This document shows positions 25,996 through 35,143 of a stretch of 45,403 nucleotides of DNA, piece after piece. A program made the translations under genes and the position numbers. The DNA lies in contig DATCTV010000055.1 of the NCBI GenBank assembly GCA_036567785.1, forward strand, positions 1 through 45,403. Direction: 5' to 3'. Positions within the stretch are counted from its first letter, which is position 1. Every line of letters starts with the position of its first letter. The stretch comes from Desulfomonilia bacterium (GTDB taxonomy: Bacteria > Desulfobacterota > Desulfomonilia > UBA1062). The notes under the pieces are model-generated. The model saw only the letters and a list, made by a program, of their open reading frames with translations. It was not told the origin of the DNA and searched no databases.

Positions 25996-27978
25996 ATGAA
26001 CAATCTGGAAACAAAAGAACTGGTCATACTTAGAAAAGTAAACCAGGCCATATCCTATGCCCCTGATGTTGAAGCTGTTGCCGGGGCTATCCTTGATATC
26101 GTCATTGAAGAGGCCAATGCTGAAAATGCATCAATCATGATGCCTTCGCGCGACGGCAAATTTCTTGAAATCAGGGCGGCGAAGGGAAATCTGGATGAAA
26201 CAAGCAGATACTCCGAAGAACCCCTGGGTCTTAACATCAGGATAGGGGAGGGTATAGCCGGCAAGGTTGCGCAAACACTGGAGCCCGTTATTCTCAGCGA
26301 CATAATGTCCAATCCCATGGTGGAAGCCAGTGAAATGAAGGTCAAGGTAAGTTCATTGATGAGCCTTCCGATGATATACGGGAAAAATGAGCTTGTCGGC
26401 GTCCTCAATATAAGCCACTCAAAAAAGGCCATATTCACCAGACAGGACCTTTCCCTCATGAATATAATCCTTGCCCCTGCGGCCCTTGCACTCAGAAATG
26501 CAAGGCTCATGCGTGAGGTGGATGACATCAATACGCTGTTGAGGGATGAACTTTCAATGACCGATCATGCAGTATCCGAATTCAGGAAACAGGCAATAAG
26601 CATGTTCGGGTATATATCTATCGGCGTCATCACATGCGATTCCGACGGTAAAATTGTCATGATCAACCGCAAGGCATATGAACTCACAGGACTTGCGCAG
26701 GGGGATAATATTGCCGAGGTCGTCGGAAAGGAAACGCAGCATGAGATCAGGCCAAGCATGAAATCGTTTTCAATCGATAAAAAATACAAGGGAAGGATCC
26801 TCAATTTCGAGTTCTCACCGCTGCCGGTAAAACCCCGATGGCAGGTGATAGCAAGCATTCGTGATGTCACCCTTGACCGTTTCAGGGAAAAGGACATCAA
26901 AAGAATTGACCAGTATAAGGATCTCATCGAAAATGCCATAGACGCCATGTATGTCCTGAAAGACGGCAGGTTCATCCTTACCAATAAAAAATTTCAGGAA
27001 ATTACTGGCTACAGTGCTGAAGAGCTTTTTAACAGACATTACAGACATTTCATTACAAGAGAGGCTGTGACGGGTATCACAAGGACATTGCGGGGCGTCA
27101 GTCCGAACGGGTTTATCCCTAATCTCGAGATACTTACAAACGGAAAGGACGGCAAACAGCTGACCCTCGAGATAAGCGTAGGCAGGCTGAACATGGACGG
27201 AGAGGACTGCTTCGTGGGCATGGTGAGGGATATAACCAGCAAAAAGGAACTGCTTGCGTTAAAGACAAAATTCCTTCATGTGGCTTCCCATGAAATAAGG
27301 GTCCCCCTTACAGTGCTCAAAGGCTATGTGAGGATGCTTTCAAAAGATATGACAGGCGCCCCCTTGAGCGTTTCGCAGCAGGAGTGCATTGACGAGATCG
27401 AAAAGCACTGCGAAAAATTAATAAATTTTACAAATACCCTTCTTGATTTCGCCCGCATAAATTCAGGCAAACTGACTTTAAACAGGCAGCAGGTGGATTT
27501 ATTTGACCTTACTAGGCATGTCGTGAATGACATGCAGATCAAGGCGAACGAGAAAGGGGTATCAATAGTCCTGGAAGCGGATGAATTGATTCAATGTGCC
27601 TATGTCGACCCGCTTCGCATCGAACAGGCTCTGACCAACCTTATAGACAATGCCATCAAGCATTCGGATGAAAACGGTCTTGTGAAGGTTAAGCTCGTGC
27701 AGACAAAAGGGAGCCAGGATTTGAATAAAATCCTGAGACAGGAGACGGCAGAGGTGTCTGTTATCGATTCAGGCCCGGGTGTGAAGGCTGAAGAGGCCAG
27801 AGAACTTTTCAATGAATTTTTTGTCGGCATAAGCGGAAACTCAAGGCGCGGGATAGGACTGGGGCTTGCGATAACCAAAGAGATAATCCATGCACATGGT
27901 GGGATGATTGAGGCTAAACCATCCGATGAAGGCGGCGTTTTTGTGATAACAATCCCCTTGAACACCTGTAATGATTAA
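25996..27978 (+). CDS. Soluble GAF-PAS-PAS sensor histidine kinase
   Basis: A 660-aa kinase without membrane segments. Domains in order: GAF (about 15-170, with IGEGIAGKVAQ), a linker helix, a first PAS (about 195-300), a second PAS (about 310-415, RFILTNKKFQEITGYSAEEL), HisKA with phospho-accepting His432 in HVASHEIRVPL, and HATPase (about 535-655) with N box LIDNAIKHS, G1 DSGPGV and G2 GIGLGLAI. The HEIR motif differs from the common HELR/HELK. The next gene is a sigma-54 response regulator, then come polysaccharide export genes, so it probably controls exopolysaccharide production in response to a cytoplasmic signal. In known exosortase systems the kinase PrsK is membrane-bound; this soluble kinase would be a variant. 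Confidence 0.9.
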   Translation: MNNLETKELVILRKVNQAISYAPDVEAVAGAILDIVIEEANAENASIMMPSRDGKFLEIRAAKGNLDETSRYSEEPLGLNIRIGEGIAGKVAQTLEPVILSDIMSNPMVEASEMKVKVSSLMSLPMIYGKNELVGVLNISHSKKAIFTRQDLSLMNIILAPAALALRNARLMREVDDINTLLRDELSMTDHAVSEFRKQAISMFGYISIGVITCDSDGKIVMINRKAYELTGLAQGDNIAEVVGKETQHEIRPSMKSFSIDKKYKGRILNFEFSPLPVKPRWQVIASIRDVTLDRFREKDIKRIDQYKDLIENAIDAMYVLKDGRFILTNKKFQEITGYSAEELFNRHYRHFITREAVTGITRTLRGVSPNGFIPNLEILTNGKDGKQLTLEISVGRLNMDGEDCFVGMVRDITSKKELLALKTKFLHVASHEIRVPLTVLKGYVRMLSKDMTGAPLSVSQQECIDEIEKHCEKLINFTNTLLDFARINSGKLTLNRQQVDLFDLTRHVVNDMQIKANEKGVSIVLEADELIQCAYVDPLRIEQALTNLIDNAIKHSDENGLVKVKLVQTKGSQDLNKILRQETAEVSVIDSGPGVKAEEARELFNEFFVGISGNSRRGIGLGLAITKEIIHAHGGMIEAKPSDEGGVFVITIPLNTCND

Positions 27979-28018
27979 TGTATTTAAGAATGATTAAATT
28001 TTTTATTGAGCGGTGTAA

Positions 28019-29452
28019 ATGATTGGAGATAAATTCAAAATCCTTATCGTTGACGATGATGAGAGCATAAGAGGGTATATTTCCAGACTGCTCAATATGA
28101 GCGGCTTTGAAGTCATAACCGCTTCGAGCGGCAAAGACGCCCTTAACCTGCTTAAGGTGAATCCTGATGTCGCTGTGGTGCTCCTTGACATACTCATGCC
28201 CGACATGGACGGTCTTGAAACATTAACCGAAATCAAGAAGGCATCCAAAGAGCTTCCCGTGATAATGCTGAGCGCGCTGGGGCAGACGGGTATTATTGTG
28301 AAGGCCATGAGGGCCGGCGCGAGTGATTACCTTGTAAAACCGTTCGAAGAAGAGGAACTTGAACTTGCCATAAGCAAATCAATCGAGAAAAGAAAGCTCC
28401 TTGCCGAGATTACAAGCCTTAAAAAGAAACTCAGAATAGATGAATTGAAAGGGGAATTTATTTTTACTTCTCCTAAAATGCAGAAGATAAAAGATGTAAT
28501 CGAACAGGTAGCAGACACCGATGTGAGCGTTCTTATCGATGGGGAAAGCGGAACCGGGAAAGAACTCATTGCTCGCTCTCTGCATTTCCGCTCAAATCTT
28601 AGGGACAAGCCTTTTGTAAAGGTAAATTGTGCAGCGCTCCCGCATGAACTTCTTGAGAGTGAATTGTTCGGGTATGACCGCGGCGCGTTTACCGGTGCCT
28701 ATAAATCAAAGGCGGGCAAGTTCGAACTGGCCAACAACGGCACCATTTTTCTTGATGAAATCGGTGAAATAGATCTTGCGATACAGTCGAAGCTTCTTCA
28801 GGTGCTTCAGGAAGGCTCTTTTTCAAGGCTAGGCGGCAAACAGGATGTGCGGGTAAACGTCAGGGTTATTGCCGCAACAAACAGGGACCTCAAAAAAGCC
28901 GTAGAGGAAGGAAGATTCAGGGAAGACATATATTACAGGCTCAATGTCGTTAACATTCACCTTCCGCCCCTATCCGAGCGTCCTGAAGACATTCAGTATC
29001 TTTTTGAATACTTTCTGGAAACATACAATGAAAAATATGCAAAGCATATCAGTGTCGATAAGGAGAAGATTTATCCGCTGCTGATTTCGTATCCCTGGCC
29101 GGGAAACATCCGTGAACTGAAAAATCTTGTTAAAAGGATTGTAATTCTGGGAAATGTTGAAGACCTGGAGTGTTATCTGACCCATGTCTCCACAGCGCAG
29201 ATGGAATTCAGGCAGGAGGTGAAGGAAGTATCCTCGAGGGGGCAGGCGGCAAAAGAGCATCATGATGCAGATATCACCACAATAATCCCTCTCAAAGATG
29301 TGGCCAAGGAGGCGGCGGTTAAGGCGGAAAGGGAGATGATACTGAGAGCGCTGCATGGAACGAACTGGAACAAGAAAAAGGCGGCTGATCTTCTACAAAT
29401 AAGCTATAAGGCACTGTTGTACAAGATCAAGGAATGCGGAATAGAGAAATAG
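28019..29452 (+). CDS. Sigma-54-dependent NtrC-type response regulator
   Basis: A 477-aa activator. Receiver domain residues 1-125 with acidic pocket DDD (12-14), phospho-acceptor Asp57 in LLDILMPDMDG and the Lys of LVKPF. The AAA+ domain (about 145-385) has Walker A GESGTGK (175-181), the sigma-54 contact loop GAFTGA (222-227) and Walker B FLDEIGE. A Fis-type helix-turn-helix fills the C-terminus (NWNKKKAADLLQISYKALLYKI). It is paired with the upstream kinase and lies 9 bases before the export genes. No -24/-12 site fits between it and them, so its targets are elsewhere; the one good sigma-54 promoter in the window is at 39873-39888. Confidence 0.93.
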   Translation: MIGDKFKILIVDDDESIRGYISRLLNMSGFEVITASSGKDALNLLKVNPDVAVVLLDILMPDMDGLETLTEIKKASKELPVIMLSALGQTGIIVKAMRAGASDYLVKPFEEEELELAISKSIEKRKLLAEITSLKKKLRIDELKGEFIFTSPKMQKIKDVIEQVADTDVSVLIDGESGTGKELIARSLHFRSNLRDKPFVKVNCAALPHELLESELFGYDRGAFTGAYKSKAGKFELANNGTIFLDEIGEIDLAIQSKLLQVLQEGSFSRLGGKQDVRVNVRVIAATNRDLKKAVEEGRFREDIYYRLNVVNIHLPPLSERPEDIQYLFEYFLETYNEKYAKHISVDKEKIYPLLISYPWPGNIRELKNLVKRIVILGNVEDLECYLTHVSTAQMEFRQEVKEVSSRGQAAKEHHDADITTIIPLKDVAKEAAVKAEREMILRALHGTNWNKKKAADLLQISYKALLYKIKECGIEK

Positions 29453-29461
29453 AGGAGAGAT

Positions 29462-30007
29462 ATGATGAAAAAAGCTCTACTGATGATGGGACTTTTTCTT
29501 TGTTTGCCTTTTGTCTCTATAGCAGCGGATGCAAACTATATCATTGGAGAGTCGGACAGTCTTGATATATCCATATGGGGTGAGCAGAATCTGTCAAGAC
29601 AGATTACGGTAAGGCCGGACGGTCTTATCTCGCTCCCTTTGATTGGAGAAATAAAGGCTGACGGGAAAACACCGGTTGAACTACAGATGGAAATTCAACA
29701 GGCTCTTTCCAAATTCATAAAAGATCCGAAATGTGTCGTAATTGTTCTTGATCCGAAGAGCAAGCAGGTCTATGTCGACGGGCAGGTTATAAATCCCGGA
29801 CAGTTCACCCTGGATAAAGACATCTACTTGTCGCAGATAATTTCTCTAGCGGGCGGTTTTACCGAGTGGGCAAGAAGTGGCTCAATAACAATACTGAGGA
29901 CCGAAGGCGACAAACGGATACCGATCAAGGCAGACTACAATAAAATAATCAAAGGCAAAAGACCGGATATTAAACTGATGCCGGGAGATACGATAGTTGT
30001 GCCGTGA
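29462..30007 (+). CDS. Polysaccharide export protein (Wza/Poly_export family)
   Basis: A 181-aa periplasmic or outer-membrane protein. A signal peptide (KKALLMMGLFLCLPFVSIAA) lacks a lipobox Cys. The Poly_export domain (about 25-100) begins with YIIGESDSLDISIWGE and includes the RPDGLISLPLIGEI signature; an SLBB domain (about 103-181) has VYVDGQVINPGQFTL and ends PGDTIVVP. It is shorter than E. coli Wza (about 380 aa) and has no C-terminal membrane helix, as in exosortase-linked export proteins. Two ATGs stand side by side after GAGGAGA; either could start. First of five tightly packed export genes; the beta-barrel protein downstream may supply the outer-membrane pore. Confidence 0.87.
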   Translation: MMKKALLMMGLFLCLPFVSIAADANYIIGESDSLDISIWGEQNLSRQITVRPDGLISLPLIGEIKADGKTPVELQMEIQQALSKFIKDPKCVVIVLDPKSKQVYVDGQVINPGQFTLDKDIYLSQIISLAGGFTEWARSGSITILRTEGDKRIPIKADYNKIIKGKRPDIKLMPGDTIVVP

Positions 30008-31263
30008 GAAGATGCCTGTTCCGAAGCATTCTGCTGACAGTATGCCTTATCACGCCAGCATCAGCAGCATTTGCCTTGAGCTGGGAGGTCCATCCGGGCG
30101 TACTTGCATCATGCATGTATTCTGATAATTACTTCGGTGTATCAAATTTTCAAAATCCCCAGAGTGATACAACATATAATGTCGGACCGACACTGGATTT
30201 TAAAATTGCATCCCAGAGGATTGCTTTCAACTTTTCCGGATATGCTACAAAGGAATATCATAAACGGAATACCAATGATGATTCCGATGAAGCATTCATT
30301 GAATCAGAATTGAACCTTACAGGAAACACGCAGCTGATGAATCTTAACTATTCATACAGGAGAACCACCCAAAGGCAATCACTCGATATGACATGGGGAG
30401 AATATACCTATAATATAGGTGTTGCGGAATACAGAAAGAATTTTTCCGACACGGATTCGGTCAGCCTCAGGTATACGATAGAGCAGGATTATGCACCTGA
30501 TGATCCTGTTACTTCGGTTTCAAACGACCTGAAAATCAACAGCGGGGAGATGGTTATTGAATACAACCCGACACAGAGAAACGAGCTGGACCTTTCTGCA
30601 AGGGTACGCGACTATAAATATGACAGTTACCTTCGAGACAACATTCTGACAGTTGTTACAGACGGGATATGGATGTACGGCCTTTCACGAAATCTTAGGG
30701 CAGGTCTTGAAGCGGCATATACTGTAAACAGTCCTTCAAGGGACCCCAATAGCGATATATATGAGGGTTTTTTAAGGGCTGATTATAGATTAACTCATTA
30801 TATCACTCTATATGCAAAGGCCGGATATTCATGTCTGAAACACGAAAAAGAGGGAACAACAGGAATGGCGGCAGGTGAATTGAGGATAGAAAGATTGACA
30901 GATTCGGATCATTTTGTTTTATCGGGATCAAGAGATTTTTCTTATGATTATACCACGGGAAGCACATATGGTATGTATGAAATCACGGCAGTGAGTCTCT
31001 CCTGGGAGCATATGTTCATAAGAGAGTTCCGTGTTGTAGTGAACGGATCTCTGACAAAAAGGAAACCTGAAAGCAATTTTCAGAACGGCACCACTGACAG
31101 GTTTGCTAGTCTGATTTTAAGGTATATGCCGTTTGAGTGGATGACGGTTAATGGAACTTATACCAATCTTAATACACAGTATACGGAAATTAATGTTGAA
31201 GATGGGAATACAGATACTAGAAGAGAAAACCGATATATGATTGATATAGAGATGAGATATTGA
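30004..31263 (+). CDS. Outer-membrane beta-barrel protein of the polysaccharide export cluster
   Basis: A 419-aa protein starting at a GTG that overlaps the preceding TGA (GTGA). A signal peptide ends near SAAFA. The mature part is made of alternating aromatic and polar residues in many two-strand hairpins (YKYDSYLRDN, RADYRLTHYITLYAKAGYS, SLILRYMPFEWMTVNGTYT) and ends in an MRY C-terminal strand, typical of barrels assembled by BamA. Length and position match the outer-membrane proteins found in exosortase/EpsH-type loci between the export protein and the chain-length regulator. It probably forms the export pore or anchors the complex. Confidence 0.75.
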   Translation: MRRCLFRSILLTVCLITPASAAFALSWEVHPGVLASCMYSDNYFGVSNFQNPQSDTTYNVGPTLDFKIASQRIAFNFSGYATKEYHKRNTNDDSDEAFIESELNLTGNTQLMNLNYSYRRTTQRQSLDMTWGEYTYNIGVAEYRKNFSDTDSVSLRYTIEQDYAPDDPVTSVSNDLKINSGEMVIEYNPTQRNELDLSARVRDYKYDSYLRDNILTVVTDGIWMYGLSRNLRAGLEAAYTVNSPSRDPNSDIYEGFLRADYRLTHYITLYAKAGYSCLKHEKEGTTGMAAGELRIERLTDSDHFVLSGSRDFSYDYTTGSTYGMYEITAVSLSWEHMFIREFRVVVNGSLTKRKPESNFQNGTTDRFASLILRYMPFEWMTVNGTYTNLNTQYTEINVEDGNTDTRRENRYMIDIEMRY

Positions 31264-32792
31264 ACGAGCAGGAAAAAAAGATCAATCTTGAGGATATTCT
31301 GGATGCCCTTCAAAAGAAGTGGTACTGGGTAACTATTCCTTTCCTTTTTTTTACATTCCTGGGATTGTGGTTGTATTTGGTGCTTCCCAAGGAATATGAG
31401 AGTTCAACGCTTATATTTATAGAACCCCAGGAGATACCGTCGAATTATGTTGTTGCAACAGTAACTTCCGCGGTGGAAGAAAGGGTCAAGACACTTTCTC
31501 TCGAGGTGGTTTCCAGATCCAATCTTGAGCAGATAATCAATGAAATGAAACTCTACCCTAAAGAAAGGGCAAGAGGAGTGCCTATGGAGATCCTTGTCAA
31601 TGCACTCCGAAAAAAGATAAATGTTAATGTAGCCAGCAGTGAAGGAGCAAGAGTATCCTCCTTTATAATAACTTTCAGCTGGTTTGATCCTGAAACAGCG
31701 GCAGATGTCACCAACAGGCTTGCATCTCTCATAATTGACAGCAATACGAAGATCAGGGCCTCAAAGGCATCGGAAACCACGGTCTTTCTGGAAAAGCAGC
31801 TTGAAGAATTGAAGGTGTCGCTCGAGGACTATGAGAAACAGCTTCAGGCATTCAAAAGCACCCACATGGGTCAATTGCCGGAACAGGTGCAGACCAATAC
31901 AGCAACTCTTTTGAATCTGCAAAGCAATCTCGATACCATACAAAGGTCACTTACCGATGCAAGAAACAGGAAAATTAACCTTGAAGGCCAATTATCTCTG
32001 CTGGAAACTTCAAAGCCTGGTTCAACATCTTCTCAGAGGGACCAGAAAATAGCCGAGCTTAAAGAGAAACTTGAAGATCTCAAGAGCAATTATACAGCTG
32101 AACATCCTGAAATTATAAAACTTACGGATCAGATCAGGGAACTGGAATCAAAAAAAGAAGGCAGCTCATCCGAATTTTCAAACCCCAGAGCTACCGAATT
32201 AAGGATTCAGCTCAGGGCAACGAACAATGAGATTGCGGGTCTTGAGAGAGATGCAGGCAGGGTGAACGCCAAGATCAATCAGTATCAGGGAAGGCTTGAA
32301 AACGCACCGAAAATGGAGCAGGAACTGTCAATATTAATGAGGGATTATCAGATTACAAAGGATAATTATCAGAAACAGCTCGACAGACTTTTAGAAGCAA
32401 AACGTGCGGAAAATATGGAAAAACGGCAGCAGGGTGAACAGTTCAGGATACTTGATTTCGCCAAACCTTCTCAAAGCCCTACAAAGCCTGACCTGATTAA
32501 GATTATGCTGATATGTATTGCCATAGGTCTGGGTGCAGGGGCAGGAGTAATCCTTCTGATTGAAATGCAGGATTCTTCTATTAAAAGCATAAGTCAGCTC
32601 GAATCACTGGAAAACGGAATAACATGCATTTCTGCAATTCCTCTTTCTCTGACCGGAGAAGATAAAAAAATGCAGAAAAGAAAAACATTTGTTTTCATCG
32701 GTATAAACATTGCTCTGGTAATATTAGGCATTATTGCCGTGGCGGCTTCCTGGGTGCTTCATATTACAATCAATAAGCCGATGGGAATGTAG
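31260..32792 (+). CDS. Wzz-type polysaccharide chain-length determinant/co-polymerase
   Basis: A 510-aa inner-membrane protein. TTG start overlapping the previous TGA (TTGA). TM1 lies at about 22-42 (WVTIPFLFFTFLGLWLYLVL) and is followed by the Wzz periplasmic entry PKEYESSTLIFIEPQEIP. A long coiled coil covers about 170-400 (KQLEELKVSLEDYEKQLQAF and similar). The Pro-rich PSQSPTKPD marks the second membrane entry near 410, TM2 is at about 418-440, and an additional hydrophobic segment is near 475-502. It sets polymer length together with the BY-kinase two genes downstream. The kinase domain is a separate gene here, as in Gram-positive and exosortase-type systems. Confidence 0.85.
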   Translation: MNEQEKKINLEDILDALQKKWYWVTIPFLFFTFLGLWLYLVLPKEYESSTLIFIEPQEIPSNYVVATVTSAVEERVKTLSLEVVSRSNLEQIINEMKLYPKERARGVPMEILVNALRKKINVNVASSEGARVSSFIITFSWFDPETAADVTNRLASLIIDSNTKIRASKASETTVFLEKQLEELKVSLEDYEKQLQAFKSTHMGQLPEQVQTNTATLLNLQSNLDTIQRSLTDARNRKINLEGQLSLLETSKPGSTSSQRDQKIAELKEKLEDLKSNYTAEHPEIIKLTDQIRELESKKEGSSSEFSNPRATELRIQLRATNNEIAGLERDAGRVNAKINQYQGRLENAPKMEQELSILMRDYQITKDNYQKQLDRLLEAKRAENMEKRQQGEQFRILDFAKPSQSPTKPDLIKIMLICIAIGLGAGAGVILLIEMQDSSIKSISQLESLENGITCISAIPLSLTGEDKKMQKRKTFVFIGINIALVILGIIAVAASWVLHITINKPMGM

Positions 32793-32807
32793 ATGCGGTG
32801 AAATAAG

Positions 32808-34274
32808 GTGTATACTGAATTTTTCGGACTAAAGCTCAAACCGTTCAGTATAGCTCCTGACCCTAGATTTCTCTACATGAGCCATACGCATAAAGAAGCC
32901 CTTGCTCATCTTGTGTATGGTGTTAAGGAAAAAAGCGGTTTTGTAGTTATTACAGGGGAAGCCGGCACAGGAAAAACAACCCTTTTGAATGCCCTGCTCA
33001 ATGGATTGCCTTCTGATATGCCTAAGGTCGTTATCAAGAACCCCAACATAACACAGGAAAACATCTACTATCTTATTGGTGAGGCCATAGGGATACCCGA
33101 AGAAATAAGGAACAGGAATCATATCAAAGAATTCGAGGAAAGACTCAGGCAAATAGGCGGTGCGGCCCTGATAGTTGATGAGGCTCAGGGGCTTTCAATT
33201 GCCATGCTCGAAGAAATAAGGCTTCTTTCCAATCTTGAAACTCCTGAGAGGAAACTTGTACATATTCTTCTGCTCGGACAGCAGGAACTCAACACAGTAC
33301 TGAAAAGCCCCATGCTGAGGCAGATGAAACAGAGGATAAGCGTCAAATTTCACCTGGAGCCTCTCAATTATGAGGAGACAAAAGATTATATAAACCATAG
33401 ACTTAGGGTGGCGGGTTATGAACCTAAAGAGACACCTATTTTCCCTTTGAGATCGATAAAAGAGATATATTCACTGACAAAAGGGTTTCCGCGCCTGATT
33501 AACACTCTGTGCGACAATGCCCTGCTGGCAGGATTTATCGAAGACAGGAAAGAGATATCTACTTCAATTATAAGAAAAGTTTTCCGCGAGATTGAGGCAA
33601 GCTACGGAAAAGAAAAAATACCGCTGAAAAAAAACCGGTTTGTCTTCGCACTGGTCGCAATTGCATTGGTGATCCTGGCTTCTGCTTCCTTATTTCTGAA
33701 ATATGTGATCCCGGGATACATGCCCCGTGAAACAAAAAATCATATAGCAGCTGAGGATTCCAGTAAGAAAACTGTAGAACTGGAAGGAGATGTGCTTTCT
33801 CAGGCTTCAGGTGTTCCAGCGTCAGCTTTTGAAACGGGTGAACCTTTTAAGAGAGTAATCAAAGTCAAACCCGGGACATATCTTTCAGCAATTGCATCGG
33901 ATTACTATGGGAAATCTTCTCCCGGGATAATCAATGCAATCAAGCTTGCAAATCCGAGGTTGAATGAAACAGATGGAGTTGATAAAAATGTTACGGTTGT
34001 TCTTCCCCCGCTTGAAACCATAAAAAGCCAGTATTACACTGTCTGCATCGCCTCGTATAATACAGGTGCCGAAGCAAGGCTGGTTTCCGATTCAATGTCT
34101 GCCAAAGGGATAGCTTCCGGGGTATTCCAGTATATTGATGAGAAGAAAAAGAGATGGTTTCTTGTGAATACTGGTGTTTTCCAGACAAAAGAAGAGGCGG
34201 AAATCAAGGCGGGTGATCTTATCGGTCAGGGATTTTTATATTCTAAACCCGTAAAGATAAATCTGGAGGGATGA
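32808..34274 (+). CDS. ExeA-like AAA ATPase with LysM-like and SPOR-like C-terminus
   Basis: A 488-aa GTG-started protein. The N-terminal YTEFFGLKLKPFSIAPDPRF is the ExeA/GspA entry; Walker A GEAGTGKT is at 50-57 and Walker B ALIVDEAQ near 120. A single TM segment lies near 278-302. After it come a LysM-like stretch (VKPGTYLSAIASDYYG...) and a SPOR-like segment (YYTVCIASYNTGAEARLVSD...) to the end. The ATPase would be cytoplasmic and the two peptidoglycan-binding modules periplasmic. ExeA-type ATPases are standard in exosortase EPS loci, where the ATPase half is usual; the double wall-binding tail is less so. A role in opening the cell wall for export is inference. Confidence 0.83.
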   Translation: MYTEFFGLKLKPFSIAPDPRFLYMSHTHKEALAHLVYGVKEKSGFVVITGEAGTGKTTLLNALLNGLPSDMPKVVIKNPNITQENIYYLIGEAIGIPEEIRNRNHIKEFEERLRQIGGAALIVDEAQGLSIAMLEEIRLLSNLETPERKLVHILLLGQQELNTVLKSPMLRQMKQRISVKFHLEPLNYEETKDYINHRLRVAGYEPKETPIFPLRSIKEIYSLTKGFPRLINTLCDNALLAGFIEDRKEISTSIIRKVFREIEASYGKEKIPLKKNRFVFALVAIALVILASASLFLKYVIPGYMPRETKNHIAAEDSSKKTVELEGDVLSQASGVPASAFETGEPFKRVIKVKPGTYLSAIASDYYGKSSPGIINAIKLANPRLNETDGVDKNVTVVLPPLETIKSQYYTVCIASYNTGAEARLVSDSMSAKGIASGVFQYIDEKKKRWFLVNTGVFQTKEEAEIKAGDLIGQGFLYSKPVKINLEG

Positions 34275-35066
34275 ATGGTTGACATATCCAAGGCCTTTGA
34301 AAAGACAGGTGAAAATTTATCTCCTGAACCCCATGAGAAAAAAACCGGCGGAGAGATTGAGTTTAAGATTGAAGATAAACTGGATGATCATCTGTACATG
34401 TATCATATGCCTTATACATATATTGCAGAGCAGATCCGCAAGATCAGAACATTCATTTATCACTCACCGTTATGGTCTGACAAAAAGGTGTTCATGGTAA
34501 CCAGCTCTCTTCCCTCGGAAGGAAAATCCCTCATATCTTCAAACCTGGCAATTTCGATTGCCAGAGGAGAGGATAAGAATGTTATTCTCATTGAATGCGA
34601 TTTGAGGAGGCCATCCTTATATAAGCTTTTCGGAAACAGGCCTGCCGCTGGTGTGGCCGACATTCTTCAGGGCAGGAAGACCCTTGATGAATGCCTTGTA
34701 AAAACGCCGGTTGAAAGGCTTGAAATGCTGCATGCGACAAAAGAACCGCCTTCAAATCCTTCTGAACTGCTGGAATCAAGAAACATGAGGCATCTGTTCG
34801 AAGAAATCAAAGAGAGATTTCCTCAGAGTTATCTCATTGTCGATACCCCCCCTGTGCAGGCAACTGTCGATCCGAAAGTCATATCCAAATATGTTGACGG
34901 CATAGTGTTTGTAGTAAAATACCGTTATGTAAGGCAGATGGATTACAAAGCATCAATATCGGCTATGCCAAGGGAAAAGATTGTCGGTACTGTATTGAAT
35001 GCTGTTGATGCAATGCCGGCAACAATGTATAAATATAAGAAATATAATTATCACAAATACTATTGA
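34275..35066 (+). CDS. CpsD/CapB family tyrosine-protein kinase (BY-kinase)
   Basis: A 263-aa cytoplasmic kinase. Walker A' SSLPSEGKS (about residues 76-84), Walker A'-following Asp-rich LIECDLRRPSL and Walker B YLIVDTPPVQ are all present. The C-terminal MYKYKKYNYHKYY is the Tyr cluster that is autophosphorylated. It would partner the Wzz-type protein, with phosphorylation state controlling polymer length or export. The ATG comes directly after the ATPase stop, with GGAGG before it. Last gene of the export group; a bulged hairpin follows. No glycosyltransferase or exosortase gene follows within the window. Confidence 0.88.
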   Translation: MVDISKAFEKTGENLSPEPHEKKTGGEIEFKIEDKLDDHLYMYHMPYTYIAEQIRKIRTFIYHSPLWSDKKVFMVTSSLPSEGKSLISSNLAISIARGEDKNVILIECDLRRPSLYKLFGNRPAAGVADILQGRKTLDECLVKTPVERLEMLHATKEPPSNPSELLESRNMRHLFEEIKERFPQSYLIVDTPPVQATVDPKVISKYVDGIVFVVKYRYVRQMDYKASISAMPREKIVGTVLNAVDAMPATMYKYKKYNYHKYY

Positions 35067-35073
35067 TTAAAAC

Positions 35074-35113
35074 CGGCAGAAAATAATGTTCTATATCGGC
35101 CATTTTCCTGCCG
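35074..35113 (+). terminator. Bulged hairpin at the end of the export operon
   Basis: CGGCAGAAAAT pairs with ATTTTCCTGCCG with one extra C, leaving a loop of about 17 bases. It sits 7 bases after the BY-kinase stop. There is no U tract after the stem, so it may be a pause or partial terminator or an mRNA 3' stabiliser. Confidence 0.35.
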
Positions 35114-35143
35114 ATTAAGCGGTTAAATACCTTTGGAGAGGTC

